DNA of 64,000 bases, taken from the NCBI GenBank assembly GCA_035771175.1, contig CM069589.1:31545701-31609700 (forward strand). The letters run 5' to 3'. The stretch's first letter is position 1; each line of letters starts with the position of its first letter. The translations under genes and the position numbers were made by a program. The stretch comes from Paratinospora sagittata. Its lineage: Eukaryota; Streptophyta; Magnoliopsida; Ranunculales; Menispermaceae. Below are positions 44,569 through 56,974 of this stretch, piece by piece. The notes beneath the pieces are model-generated. The model was not told the DNA's origin. It was given only the letters and a program-made list of their open reading frames with translations, and did no database searches.

Positions 44569-46975
44569 TGTAACGCCCGTACCTTAGGATGATTCCATCT
44601 TGAGCATAGAGTACCTGGATACGCGTATGTGTGTGTAATGGTATGTGTTTTGATTCCGTAGGTCCATGTGTTGTGCCTGAATCGGAGGAAGGATATTAAA
44701 AATGAGTCTCGAACATGTTTTCACATAGAAATTGACCTATTATATGCGAAATTCTAATGTGTATTGACCGTGTAGCAAAAATATGAAAAATCAGAAAAAT
44801 TGGAAAACTGAAACGTGTTTCAATCATGCTGGAACGCGTTTTACACTGGCCGAAAGGCTTTCTGGCCAAAAAAATCCGTGAAACACGTTTCATGGCCCTG
44901 GAACGGGTTCCACTGGGTAAAATGCAAATTTAGACATTTTTTGGTAGGCCCCACTCATGTATTAAGCCATGTATACCCTTATTTGTCTCTCATTTCACAC
45001 TTTGAGCACTTGAGAGAGGGGGAAATACTAGGAGAAAGAGAAAAGGAGAGAAACTTGAAGTTTCTAGGTGATTCTTGCTCAAACTCTTCCAAGGTAAGTG
45101 TGATTTACCTCCCTCTTTCCCAAATTCTTCTTGAATCATGGTAATGAGCTTCATTTTGGCGAAGGAAATGGCATGAGTCACGGTTTGGAAGAGTTCCAGA
45201 CCTTGGGTTTGTTTGCATGTGCTCATTTGAACTTGTAAGGGTAGAAATGGCTTTCCTTGACCTAAATCTACATCCAAGGAGTGTTTTTCACACTTAGGTC
45301 TTGCATGTTAGATATGTGAGACTAGAAGTTGTTGGGAACCCATTAATGGTGAAAACCCCAATTTCCAGCAAGAAATTGGTATGGTTGTTTGTATTTGACC
45401 TAGAACTAGAATGTGGACTTAGGGTTTTCCATTTGATGTGCATGTCAACTATGATGAATAAATGGATCATTCTAGGTGAATGATGGTCTAATTTGGTGGT
45501 TATGCATGTTCGAAACCCTGTGTGCAGTAAATTGGCTAAGGCCATGATTTTGGGACTTTGCCCAATATTGGGGCTTTTGGCCTAGTTGATGCCAATTGAT
45601 TTGAATTGGCGTAAGAGTGGTTTATTAACCCAATTTGTGATGGAATGCATGGTATTAATGAAGGTTGGATTATAGAATCAACCTTAGGCATTCTTTGGGT
45701 TGTTTAAGATCTAATTAGATGTATTGTGGCTTGAACGAGCTATAATGGTTAGCTCATTAGTGAAGCCATGTTAGAGTCTAATGTTGGCTAGTGAATTGGG
45801 GATTAATCATGGCTATTTGGCATGTAATTGGAATGATTTTGATGATAAATGAACCATGTTGTGTGCAGGGTTTGTGATTGATCCAACTGTCCCCAATTAA
45901 GCCAATTGAAGGTTCAAGTGCATAGGAGTGTATTTGGTGGCACTCTAGTACTAAATTGGTTGACTTGGGATTGGTTAGTCTAGCCAATCAACTATAAGTG
46001 TTTCTTTACATTTGGTTTCTATATGTGGCATTGTATATATAAAATGTTTTGAATCGATATATATGTGTTATGCGTGTTTTAATGATTCATGAAATGAATT
46101 TGAGCATAAGTTTAGTTGGGTTAGCAATAGGTGTATCTGCTAGTAGGGATTTTTTTTAGGAAAACTCATGTTGCTAGAGGTAATCCCTAGTTGTGGATCT
46201 TGCAGAGGGTTTTATGGCTTGTGTAGATAGGATCGCCTAGACATTGTACTTGTTTTGGTGGGTTGGTCCTATTAGCTACACAACCCCAGGAATCCTAATA
46301 GAATATGTGTATGTTAGGTCGGATCAAGCGCTGAGTGTCGCGAACCTAGGCCTTTGATCGCCCTTACTCAGGAGGTGTCTAGGATTGCATGTGGCATGTT
46401 TGGAAGAAATGATATGCATTGTCTTGGGTAATGACATGATGCATTATATTCAGCATGTATGTAATCTTGTATATCACCATGTTATTTAAACAGCTTTGAT
46501 GATCTTTCCATGTTTTATCTAAATGCATGTATATTGCCACTTGTAGACACCATTCACTGAGCTTGTTATAGCTCACTCCTCATTCTTATCATTTCAGGTT
46601 ATGGTAGGAAGGGGAAAGGGAAGGCTTGACTGCAGAGCACTTCCTTTGGTTTTTGGTGATGTAGGTGTATTAGTACATTTTTTTGTATTTCGGTAATTAT
46701 GTACTTAACAACACCTATTATACATACTTAACACATAGATGGGATGTATTTATGGTTAGGTATGGTTTTGTATATTTTGGACTTTAAGGAATTTTTATAT
46801 ATGTCATTTTGGAAGATGTATTATTAATTATCTTTTTGTTTAGATGGATGCTAGATATGGGATTTGTGATTATTAGGTTGTTTCTATGAGGCTGATTGGA
46901 CGTCGGGTGTATCGAGGGAGGATATACCTTGCGGTTCCGTGCTGGTCATGACGTCACTGGTCGTGGGTCGTGACA
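44569..46975 (+). mobile_element. Chromovirus-type solo LTR T2
   Basis: 2,407 bp, starting TGTAACGCCCGTACC and ending GGGTCGTGACA. It has no internal region, and copia LTR sequence continues on both sides, so it is a solo LTR. The flanks CTGAT and TTGAC agree at three of five bases, so the target duplication is doubtful. It is close to T1 throughout and contains the conserved donor CAAG/GTAAGTG. Confidence 0.88.
45094..46597 (+). other. Predicted intron inside LTR T2
   Basis: The donor AAG/GTAAGTG at 45094 is a full consensus plant 5' splice site. The acceptor ATTTCAG/G is at 46596-46597. Length 1,504 bp. Best-formed member of the three predicted LTR introns. Confidence 0.5.
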
Positions 46976-47170
46976 TTGACGGTCGATCAAGACGCTAATG
47001 CAGTGGCTAGTTACTTAAATCGAGCCAATACTGTAGAACGTTGATAGACCATCAGGGGCACTGATGGTTTTTGAGTTCAAATATTTTTCATTCATGTCAA
47101 AACAATAATCAAGTATGAGCGCCCTTATTGAATGAACCCCATGAAAGGTTTAATGAGTATTTGAAATCAT

Positions 47171-47185
47171 AAAAAAAGAGGAGAT
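47171..47185 (+). other. Polypurine tract before LTR H2
   Basis: A run of seven A followed by GAGGAGAT precedes TGTTATCTCAAG. It marks H2 as a former 3' LTR although the internal region before it is gone. Confidence 0.7.
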
Positions 47186-49730
47186 TGTTATCTCAAGATG
47201 AACCCCATGAAAAAAATGTTTTGATGATTCCAAATAACTCAATGTTATGATCTATTGATGTTGTTGAAGTATTTCGACAAATAAGCCTGAAGAAAGTCAA
47301 ATCTTAATGTTGGCCCAGTATTATAGTCCAAGAGGGGGGTGATTTGGACTTGACGGATTTTTGTGTTACCTTTAGGTTAATTAATTTAAACAAAACATAT
47401 GCACAGTAGGTAACAATCAAAATAATCAAGTGATTTATAGTGGTTCGGTTCCCCTTGAACCTACGTCCACTACCCCCACGATCAGGATTTTCTAATACAC
47501 TATTGGCTAGTCAACTTCCGAGCGTGACTAGAAACCGTACACATTAGTCAACATAAAGGCTTGACTATAACCAGTACACACTAACCAACACAAAAGCTTG
47601 GCTAGAAAGCCTTAGAAAGCCCTACTAACCAACACAAGGGCTTGGCTAGAAAGTCGCACTGTAACCAATTTACGAGCGTGGTTACAAGCCGCACAATAAT
47701 ATGGTATAGTCCTAGTTGACTAACAAGTCAACAATACATCAAGATTACAAATAATAGAGAGAGATGTTCTGAAACACTCTCAACATTATTAAGCATACAA
47801 TCTTGAATGAATAATCACGACTATTCCAACCACAATATTTGAAATGATGTGTAGTGTTGAAAGAGATGAAATCAAATACATGCAATCGATTCAAATAATA
47901 ATAATGTGAGATCAAGAATCGAGTATGCACATGTATTCAAATATTGATTTTAACAATGATATGTATAAAGCACATGAATCAATATGCACAAATGATCAAC
48001 ACTTGTTGATTCTAAATATATAAATGGCTAAGATCATGAATCAAAATACTTAAATAATAATCAATGAAATCGATTCAAAATAATGTAAGTTTAACACATG
48101 AATCGATACCACATGACATGTATGAAACCACTAATCATGACATGTATGAAACCATTAACCAAGATAATGTCATATGTTTTTCAATCACAAGCACAATCAC
48201 GCGAATCTTAGAGTTTAGATGTGCTATGCTAGATCTATGCTCGAAAAAAACTCACAAGTTTCTCAAAGAGTTTGAAAGATTAGGTGAACTATTCGGAAGT
48301 ATGAATCAAATATTCAAATGTAGGTGAACTTTCGCTTTGAAAAGATGTTTAAAACACTCAAGAACTTGTTTTGGACTTGTAGAAAAGAAAGTATGAAAAC
48401 CGGCACAAGTTCAAGATTTTTGCAAAAGTTTCTCTTCAAATGAGCAAGTGTGGTATTTATAGAAAAATACCAGACCGAGGCATAGGAACGCGTTCTTCAA
48501 TGAAGGAGCGCATTGCTATTTTGAAATCTGAAACTTTTCAGATTTTCCTCTAGTCAAGGAGCACATTCCTTAACATGTTTGTTGGGCATAGAAGCTAGGT
48601 TCTTCATCAAGAACCACTGACTCTATAAACATTCCTATTTTGCCTTTGATTACAGGAGCGCGTTCATATTAAGAGAAACGCATTCCTTATTCCCTGATCA
48701 AAAAAGTTTGAGGCTTGGGAAAAACCACATGAGCACGCTCCTTGAACAAGGATCGTGTTCCTTAAACTCTGATCAGAAAAATCTGATTATTGGGAAAAAG
48801 CTCAGGAGCACGTTCTTTAACTGAGGAGCACGATCCTTCACGTTGAAGTATTAAAAACCCAATTTTTCGATCAAAATGAGTTTAAGACATTGTCAAACAC
48901 GTAAACCAACTTTGAAATTTTTTTTGACAAGATTGAAACACAATTTGCGAAGATAAACACGTGTAAAACAATCAATTAATACAAATGATTAAGGCATTCT
49001 ATATGATACATGTAAAATGATAAAAATCATGCAGAGTTGGTAATATGAGAATATGATAAACAATGTTAACTATATGATTGCATGATAATCATGATAATGT
49101 GTGTGCATGCATGATCAATATGATAATAGTATATGTGCATGAAAATCTAATGACCTATATGCATGATTTTCAAAAGATGCAAATCATATTGTGGTTGGAA
49201 CGAGTAAGGATTACTCTACAGCACTAAGATTCTAAACTAAGGATTACAAACATGAAGCTCTTGAATCTTCGTGCATTTTTGTTCCATCCATATGCTTTGA
49301 CAGTAGAGTTAAATCCATCAGATATAGATAGTTATCACTGAAATAACTACTTCAAAGAGATTAGTGATCCAAGTATGTTGTTTGTAATCATCAAAATAAA
49401 ACCGGGTAAGAGTCGTTATATCAAAACTTAATTAGTCAAATTCACTCCGAATCAAGATGTCGAGAACAAGGTTAAAATAGTCGAATATTAGATTATAGAA
49501 CCTTACTCAAAAACTATTTTTAGTAAAACAATATTTTGAACTTCAAAGGAAAAATGATTTCTATCGATCTTGTTCAAAGGTTTTTCAATTGTTTTCTGAA
49601 CCATTTAAATCGAGCCAATACTGCAGGACGCTGATAGACAATCATGGTGCTGATGGTTTATGGGTTCAAATGTTTTTCATTCACATCAGAACGCTAATCA
49701 AGTATGAGCGCCCTCATTGAATGAACCTAA
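47186..49730 (+). repeat. Partial SIRE-type LTR H2, interrupted
   Basis: LTR start TGTTATCTCAAGATG at 47186 runs to 47307 and resumes at 49432 after LTR K, ending at 49730 with a palindromic-type module (CAGGACGCTGATAG, GAGCGCCCTC). LTR D2 then begins. The 3' promoter half is missing. Confidence 0.75.
47308..49426 (-). mobile_element. Solo copia LTR K
   Basis: 2,119 bp, beginning TGTTGGCCCAGTATTATAG on the plus strand, flanked by a perfect CTTAA duplication (47303-47307 and 49427-49431). Its other end (TATATCAAAA) has lost the expected ACA. It holds TATAAAT on the minus strand (47433-47439), 45-bp tandem units with AACCAACACAAAAGCTTGG (47500-47700), and an array of GAGCACG/CGTTC-type palindromic modules (48485-48840). 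These modules differ in sequence from the AGGACGCT type but occupy the same position. Confidence 0.88.
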
Positions 49731-50426
49731 TGTTGAACCAACTATCCTCATGTTCCTTACAAGAGCATGTACCTTATATAAACGATATTTTGATGATTAC
49801 AAACCACATTTTCTTTATAATAATATTGTGTGCCTAGCACATCTAATCGAAGAATCAATGATGCATGGTGAAAGTGTTATCAAGATCTATTTGAAGGCCA
49901 TGATCATTAGAAGACATATTTTTATAGGATTAGAGTGTGTTTAGGTAGTAGAACATCTATTATCATATGATTAAGCAATATACATGATTGCATGATTTAG
50001 TCGGGTTGATTTTCAATCATTTACATCGAATTTTCTATGTTTCATTTGATCCAAAAGTACCAAGACTTTAATCATGTTTATCGAGTTTTAAATGGAAAAT
50101 CAAAACTATTTTTAAGTGTCAATCAACATGCTAATACGTTTTTCAGGATGTTAATGTCTCAGCAGCGCCCTCCTGGACTTGGTAAGTCTGAACGTTGATG
50201 AAACATTAGGACGCTGATAGAGTTCAAGGTTGAAATGTTCATATCCATCAGGACGCTTACTTCATCAGTAGCGCCCTTATTAAGTCAACCAATGAACTTG
50301 TCAGGACGCTGATTCAATATCAACTCGCTGACTATTTTTTGAGTTTTTAATGATTAAAATTTCTAAGGGCGCTGATAGTTATAAGTTTGAAAACTCTAAG
50401 GATGCAACTTGAATAGGAGCGCACTC
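49731..50426 (+). repeat. Truncated SIRE-type LTR D2
   Basis: Starts TGTTGAACCAACTATCCTC, 5' part of the LTR D family, with palindromic modules from 50110. It is cut at 50426 by the chromovirus LTR G1, and its continuation is not found on the far side of that element. Confidence 0.8.
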
Positions 50427-53258
50427 TGTGGCGACCCCGCACCCCGGACCACCAACCCCGCTAGGAATGGCGTGCGGAATGCAGGGGCGGGACGCCCGGC
50501 GTACGCATCTCCAACCACTCCTCAACCCCCGTGAGGTGGTTGAGACCGTACGAGCCTTATCCCAAACAATGACATAATATAAAAAGGTACTAAACAAAAC
50601 TACCAACCGTATTAATCATCCAAGACAAGAGATAATCCACAAAAATGAACCATAAATAAAACCATGATCCCTACAGTCCATCAAGATGAACATACACATA
50701 AAGTCTAAAACTATGGGTACAAAAAAACCGTCATATGCCCACATGGTCTATCTAACAAGTCCCAACTCACCCATACTACAATCTGGTAAATGTTGTAATT
50801 ACATAGTCCAAAATATAATACATCATAATTTAAAACACAGTTCAATCAAAATGCCTCTCAACTCACATCGAGGCCTTGGATTCTCTCGCCGGTAAGGCCC
50901 TCAAGATATGACTACTCCTTTGCCCTTATTCGGGACAGAAGGACCTGAAAAAGGAAAATGAGGGTGAGCCAACGGTGCCCAGTGAATAGAATTCAAATAT
51001 GCTATTAATACTCATCAATAAATATCACGTATGCATGTCAATGTGTAGCATGATTAAAAGCTCATAACATATAGATATCAATCATTTACAATAAGTTCGA
51101 TGCAAGTAAAAGCTTATCAATTTGGATCCACATTCCACATGCATTGGGGTTACTAGTGCACGTCTATTTCACCGTACCGTTCTCATCCCCAAATATTTCC
51201 TTTTTAAAACCCTCCTATGACAAGGTTAAGTCCCCCTATTAGCCGGATAGATGGGCCCAACCAAAGTCATAAGGTTTTCTCAAATCAATGCATCATTCAA
51301 AACATTAGGACACATTCATGCTTTCAACATACAATATATATAAGTGATATGATGACATAAAAGATATAATCATAAATGAAGTCTACTCACAACCAAGCCT
51401 CGCGAGAGTATCTAACCACACATGGACACCAAACCGAATAAACCCAATCAAGGTCCTGAAACATTCATCAATATCTAACCATACATCAATTTCTATGCTC
51501 AATCACATAGACATTACACATCAACCCTAAATCAGCCCACATATAGACAATTGGCCTAAATCCCATCTAATCCCATCATTCAACTCAAATCACATGACTT
51601 AGGCCTTTAATGCATAGTTCTCATTCATAAACCATTCAATTAATCAAAAATACTGATTTTCAATTCCTTAGGTATAAACTTGCCCAAATTGGGTCACTTG
51701 ATCACAAGTAGGCCTAACCCATGATATGGTCACAACCACCAAATCAGTAGCATAATCAACCCTAATCATGCTTAATTAGACATAAATTGCATCAATTCAA
51801 TGATTTTAGGCCAAAAGCATCAAAAGCCCTAAAATATGAAAATTTTCATACTTAGGCCATATTGCCTATTTACACTAGGTCACCATGTTCAGCCATGTAT
51901 ATCACTGATTTTGCATCATGGGTTCATCAACAATGGCAACTAGGTCAACATAGTTGACGTGCAAGCTATTTTGAAAGGTCTAAGTTCATATTCTAAATTT
52001 AGGTCTAATACAAACAACCCTATAAATTTCCCATTTAATATTCTGTTCAGATGTATCAAGCTGCCAAGAGAAATATTTAATCACAAAATTAACCGTATAG
52101 ATTGAAGTATGTTAAGAAGCAAACCTTCTGTCCAAACTCAGCTCAATCCAACGGTGGACCGAAAAGATAAGCCTCTTTGATGAACAAGTCTCTAATCAGA
52201 CAATTTCTCCTTTCCTGCTGCAAATACTCGAACTCAGAGGACTATATCACACAAAATGTTTGACCCACCAACCTCTCAACCATTCATATGCAGAACGATC
52301 AGTTTTGAACCACCTTCTCAAATATCATATCCATCCACCGGCCGAGTTAGGAGATCTATTAGTTTGATCTAAACTGCACGAGAAATTCAGACTTTCCAAC
52401 CAGCTTTGTTTAGGAGGCTATATCTTTCAAACGAAAACACCAATCAAGATCTCCACCGATCAGAATGAATATCCATAAGATACGAACTTGATGACAAAGT
52501 TTGAGCTCAATCTGACATATAGCATCAAGATCCAGCTCTTTGATGAAAATGTTGCTGAGACTTCCCTCAAAGCAACTTCCTCTTTCTTTCTCTTCTTCTT
52601 TCCTTTCTCATCTTTTTTCCTTTCCCTCCACTCATCTCACTCTCTAGGACTTCCTTGAAGAAGATAAGTAGGGCATGGGACACTTGTCCACTCTCATGCA
52701 CTAACTTGACATGTGTTGGAGAGGAAAAATGGGGCATGGGACATTTGTCCATTTTCATGCACCAACTTGACATGTGTTGGAGAAGATAAATGGGGCATGG
52801 GACACTTGTCCATTCTCATGCACCAACTTGACATGTGTTGGAGAAGAGAAATGGGGCATGGGACACTTGTCCATTTTCATGCACCCACTTGACATGTGTT
52901 GGACTCATACTACCCATACCAACCACATGTACTTTAACCAATCTCATGTTTCCATGTATTTTAAATGTCCAATCCATTTAATACACCAAATTTTCATTCT
53001 CATTTATCATTTTATTCAATCAATCCTAACCCATATCAATTCATGGTTTAATGGGCCCATGCATAAATAATAAAACATGCATTATACTTTAATTTAACAT
53101 GACCCATATACAATTTATAATGCACATATTTATATACATTATCAAGCATCAAATATACAACATTAAACAAATACTAAACATATCAAGGCAAACACATAGA
53201 GTTTGGGCAAAATATAATTGGGTTACGGGCTAGAGGAAATAATTTTCTGGGCGTCACA
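50427..53258 (-). repeat. 3' LTR of the minus-strand chromovirus (LTR G1)
   Basis: 2,832 bp. On the minus strand it begins TGTGACGCCCAG at 53258 and ends GGGGTCGCCACA at 50427. The last 150 bases are unusually GC-rich. It holds four 61-bp tandem units (52671-52914). A possible donor AAG/GTTTGC (minus, near 52124) and acceptor TTTTTCAG/G (minus, near 50945) parallel the sites in T1-T3 but enclose only about 1.18 kb. Confidence 0.88.
52671..52914. repeat. Four 61-bp tandem units in LTR G1
   Basis: Units start at 52671, 52732, 52793 and 52854 (each from GGGCATGGGACA). They are exactly 61 bp apart with few differences and end TGACATGTGTTGGA. G2 has no such block, so the expansion happened inside the G1 lineage. 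Apparent open frames across it are by-products of the period. Confidence 0.9.
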
Positions 53259-54867
53259 TCACACCTACCTTAGAATGAACTTCGTCCTCGAAGTTTTAAG
53301 GTTAAGAAATTACTTAAGCCCATGAACTCGGCAAAGTGCTCCGTCATATAGTCCTCACGCTCCCAAGTAACCTGCTCCTCGCCATGGAACTGCCATCTCA
53401 CCTTAACGATCGGAATCTCGCAGTTACGTAACCTCTAGACCCTCATGTCAAGTATCTGAATAGGTTCCTCATCATAAGTCCCATCCTGCCTCAGCTCAAT
53501 GTTCTTCCAATCCAAGACGTGATCAAAATTACTCTTGTACACTCTCAACATTGACACATGAAAGACATTGTGGACTGTTGCTAACTGAGGTGGTAAGGCT
53601 AATCGGTAAGCTACGGGGCCAATTCGTTCTAAAACTTGAATGGCCCAATAAATATCGAAGCGAGCTCGCCTTTTATCCCAAACATAGTCTGGCCCTTCTA
53701 AGGTGAGATCTTCAATAAAACTTGGTCACCCACCTCGAACTCTACGGTCTTCCGCTTGGCATCAGCGTAACTCTTTTGCGTGTCTTGGGCTACCTTCATA
53801 TTATGCTTCATCCTCTTAATCTTCTCTGTGTGTTCTTGTACAAACTCTGGTCCCATCAGTGCAATTTCCCCTACCTCCGTCCAACAGACTGGAGATCTAC
53901 AGGGTTTACCATACAATGCCTCAAAAGGAGCCATGACAACACTGAATTGATAGGTGTTGCTGTATGCGAACTCACATAGATGTATGTACTCCTCCCAGTT
54001 ACCATTGGACTCAAGGACACAAGCTCGAAGCATATCGTCCAAAATCGATATCAACCTCTCAGACTGGCCATTCGTCTGAGGGTGAAAAGCGGTACTGAGA
54101 TCTAGTCTAGTGCCGAGCTGCCTTTACAACCCCTGCCAGAATACCAATGTAAACCTCGGATCCCTATCTGACAAAATCAAAACTGGCACTCCACGTAATC
54201 TGACTATCTCCCACATATAGAGTCCGCTTAGCTTGTCCATAGAATCCCTAGTGTTCACCGGTAGAAAGTGAGCGGACTTAGTTAAGCGATCAATAATAAC
54301 CCAAACAAAATTATGACTCCTCGGGGTGTTGGGTAATCCCACAACAAGGTCCACAGTGGCATGCTCCCACTTCCACTCAGGAATGGCAAGCGGTTGCATC
54401 TGCCCTCCAGGCCTCTGATGCTCAGCTTTGATTCTCTGACAGATCTCACACCTCTAAATGAACTGAGCTATTTCTCTCTTCATGTCGAGCCACCAGTACA
54501 TTCTTTTCATATCATGATACGTCTTGGTTCAGCCAGGATGAAAAGCATAATGAGATCTGTGAGCTTCTTGGAACACACTCTGTCTAAGTCGTGGATCTGC
54601 GAGAACCCATAAACGTCCCCTAAATTTCAAGGCACCATCAGATGACAAGTGCCAATCAGTAAAATCACTGCTTTCAGCCCACGACTTGTACATCACATAA
54701 TCAACATCAAGTCTCTGTTGGTCAATCACCTCCTGGACCTGTGTAGGCTGAGCTCTCATCTGGGCACATATCACAATCTGCTCTGAAGGGGTAGCACATA
54801 TACTCATAACCATAGCCACCTCAAGTAGTCTCTACTCATGAGACATCTGGCGTGCTACCATAACTGT
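53259..54867 (-). pseudogene. Integrase and chromodomain, minus-strand chromovirus
   Basis: Reading from 54819 downward: the H2C2 region; then the core with Asp in ATVDLVVGLP, Asp in ILSDRDPRF and Glu in NGQSERLI. All three catalytic residues are present with the 35-residue spacing, unlike the copy at 2497-3528. Stops lie near 54527, 54458, 54121 and 53696. The C-terminal chromodomain region is full of stops, but RWQFHGEEQV and WEREDYMTEHFAEF are readable near 53320-53400. Integrase would insert cDNA, with the chromodomain guiding it to heterochromatin. Confidence 0.9.
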
Positions 54868-56720
54868 CTATACCCGCTTCCTGCTCAACACATCAGCCAC
54901 TACATTGGCTTTACGTGGGTGGTATTCCAATGTAAAATCATAGTTTTTGAGGGGCTCTAACCACCTTCTCTGCCTCTTGTTCAATTCCTTTTGAGAGACC
55001 AAGTACTTGAGGATCTTATGGTCAGAATACAAAGTGAATCTCTCACCATAGAGATAATGCCTCCAAATCTTCAAAGCAAAAACCACTGCGGCCAGTTCTA
55101 AGTCATGAATAGGATAGTTCTTTTCATGCACCTTCAACTGCCTTGATGCATAAGCAATGACCCTATCCTTCTGCATTAACACGCAACCCAAGCCGATACG
55201 AGAGGCATCAGTGTAGATAACGAACTCCTGATCAGGCTCTGGCAAAATCAACATTTGTGTAGATGTCAATATTTTCTTCAGCTCTAAAAAGGCATTCTCA
55301 CACTCCTCAGTCCATACAAAGGACACATCTTTCTGGGTGAGCCTAGTCATAGGCGTAGCTATCTTGGAGAATCCTTGAGCGAATCTCCTATAGTAACCAG
55401 CTAACCCAAGAAAGCTTCTGATCTCGGTCACTGTGGTAGGCCTAGGCAAATTGATAATGGCTTCAACTTTAGACAGATCAACTGAAATCCCCTCAGAACT
55501 CACCACATGACCTAAGAACTTCACTTCGGTGATCCAAAACTCGCACTTGCTCAGCTTTGCATATAGCCTATGCTCTCTCAGAGTGTGCAAGGTCACTCTG
55601 AGGTGTTCCTCATGCTCAGCCCGAGTCTTGGAATACACCAATATGTCATCAATGAAAATGATGACAAACTTATCCAGATACTGCCTAAAGACCCTCTGCA
55701 TCAGATCCATGAACATCGCCGACGCATTAGTCACACCAAATGGCATCACAAGGAACTCATAATGTCCATAGCGGGTTCTGAATGCTGTCTTAGGCACATC
55801 TTCCTCCCTGATCCTCAGCTGATGATACTCGGAGCGCAAGTCAATCTTCAAAAAATACTTCGCTCCCCTGAACTGATCAAACAAGTCATCAATCCTTGGG
55901 AGAGGATACTTGTTCTTGATGGTCACCCTGTTCAATTGGCGATAGTCGATGCACAACCGTAAGCCCCCATCATTCTTTTTCACAAAAAGAACTGGAGATC
56001 CCCAGGGTGACACGCTCGGGCAAATAAAGCCCTTAGCCAATAAATCCTCGAGCTGCTTTTGCAACTCTCTCAAATCAGTTGGCGCCATTCTATATGGTGC
56101 CATGGAGATAGGCTTCGTCCCAGGGACTAGTTCAATGATGAAATCGATCTCTCGCTTCGGTGGTAATCCTGGAAGACCCACAGGGAACACATCTGGAAAG
56201 TCCCTAACAATGGCAATATCCTCAAGTATCACCTCACTAGTCTCTTCCTTATCGGGCACTAACCCAGCCAAAATCTCCTTATCTACATCAGTTACAAATC
56301 TACCCCTCGTGACTGTCTGGTCTAAAGCTCTACCCTGTAGTGTAAACACTGGGTGTCCGGGGATCTGGAAAATGACTCTCTTCGCAAAACAATCGACAAC
56401 TGCATGATAAGCTGCGAGCCAATCCATCCCTAGAACTGCATCAAACTCTAAAAACTCTAGGACTCGAAAGTCAACAGGCATCTCAACATCACCAATCTGA
56501 ACCACACACTGGCCACAAATCATGTTCGGGTAGATCCTCTCCCCGGCTACAGTACTCACCACTAACCATGTACTAGCCCTAATGGGAGTCAAATGCAAAC
56601 TATCTACCATACGTTCAAATATGAATGATAATGTAGACCCAGCATCAAATAATACATGCATAGAAGCACCACAAATAATAAGAGTACTTTCCAGCAAAGT
56701 CCTGGATGCTGTCGGGTCTG
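54868..56720 (-). pseudogene. Protease, reverse transcriptase and RNase H, minus-strand chromovirus
   Basis: This is the longest open frame in the window, 609 codons. Protease: [12 protein letters not shown] at residues 16-27 and [50 protein letters not shown], active site [12 protein letters not shown] and [14 protein letters not shown]. RNase [18 protein letters not shown] with its catalytic Asp, [13 protein letters not shown] and [11 protein letters not shown], ending [11 protein letters not shown]. Motifs look intact. The frame has lost Gag and its zinc knuckle: upstream of [10 protein letters not shown] it joins directly to the second gene of NA2 at about 56720. Confidence 0.95.
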
Positions 56721-56734
56721 GCTCAGTTTACAGC

Positions 56735-56974
56735 TCAATTTATGAGCTTCTTGGCATTATTTCCCTGTCTTCTCATCTGAGAAGAAAAAGGTGGGTGAGA
56801 TGGTCCAAATGTGGTCTCAATAGGAGGAGTGGGTACAAATGGTGTGGGTTCCTCAACCAATTCAACTTGAGTTGGTTCAGTCCTTGGTCTCACACTCCTA
56901 TCTGGAGGTGATGATGGTGAAGCAGCTCGCTTTCTTGCAAAAAAGGGGCGACGCTTTTCTGGTTTGGGATCCAT
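56735..56974 (-). pseudogene. Second gene of NA2, 5' part
   Basis: The start ATG is at 56974 (MDPKPEKRRPFFARKRAASP), clearly homologous to the NA1 second gene at 16243. The family likeness covers the basic N-terminus and the SSPPDRSVRPRTEP block. About 79 codons survive; the frame then ends in KKLIN and meets the chromovirus protease. The domain-bearing part is deleted. An upstream Met at 57037 is in frame, but NA1 has no counterpart, so 56974 is preferred. Confidence 0.7.

Larger units (their letters stand above)
44196..47170 (+). repeat. Partial SIRE-type LTR H1, interrupted
   Basis: Plus-strand LTR pieces at 44196-44568 and 46976-47146 are collinear with LTR H2 (47186-47307 and 49432-49730). 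H1 lacks its first 20 or so bases (starts CATGAAAAGAATGTTTTG), and both stop at the same point, TTGAATGAACC. They are separated by the chromovirus LTR T2. The remaining stretch 47147-47170 is a short noncoding piece before a polypurine tract. Confidence 0.7.

Noticed and set aside
44564..46980. Firm target duplication around LTR T2
   Set aside because: CTGAT and TTGAC match at only three of five positions; the solo call rests on collinear host LTR sequence instead.
52567..53070. Open frames across the 61-bp repeats as a repetitive protein
   Set aside because: They arise from the tandem period in an LTR and lack any upstream gene context.
55529..56407. Plus-strand frames of 77-152 codons
   Set aside because: They are antisense shadows of the chromovirus protease-RT-RNase H frame.
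54868..56720. Active chromovirus polymerase gene
   Set aside because: The 609-codon frame is open, but gag is missing, integrase and chromodomain carry many stops, and no intact element surrounds it.
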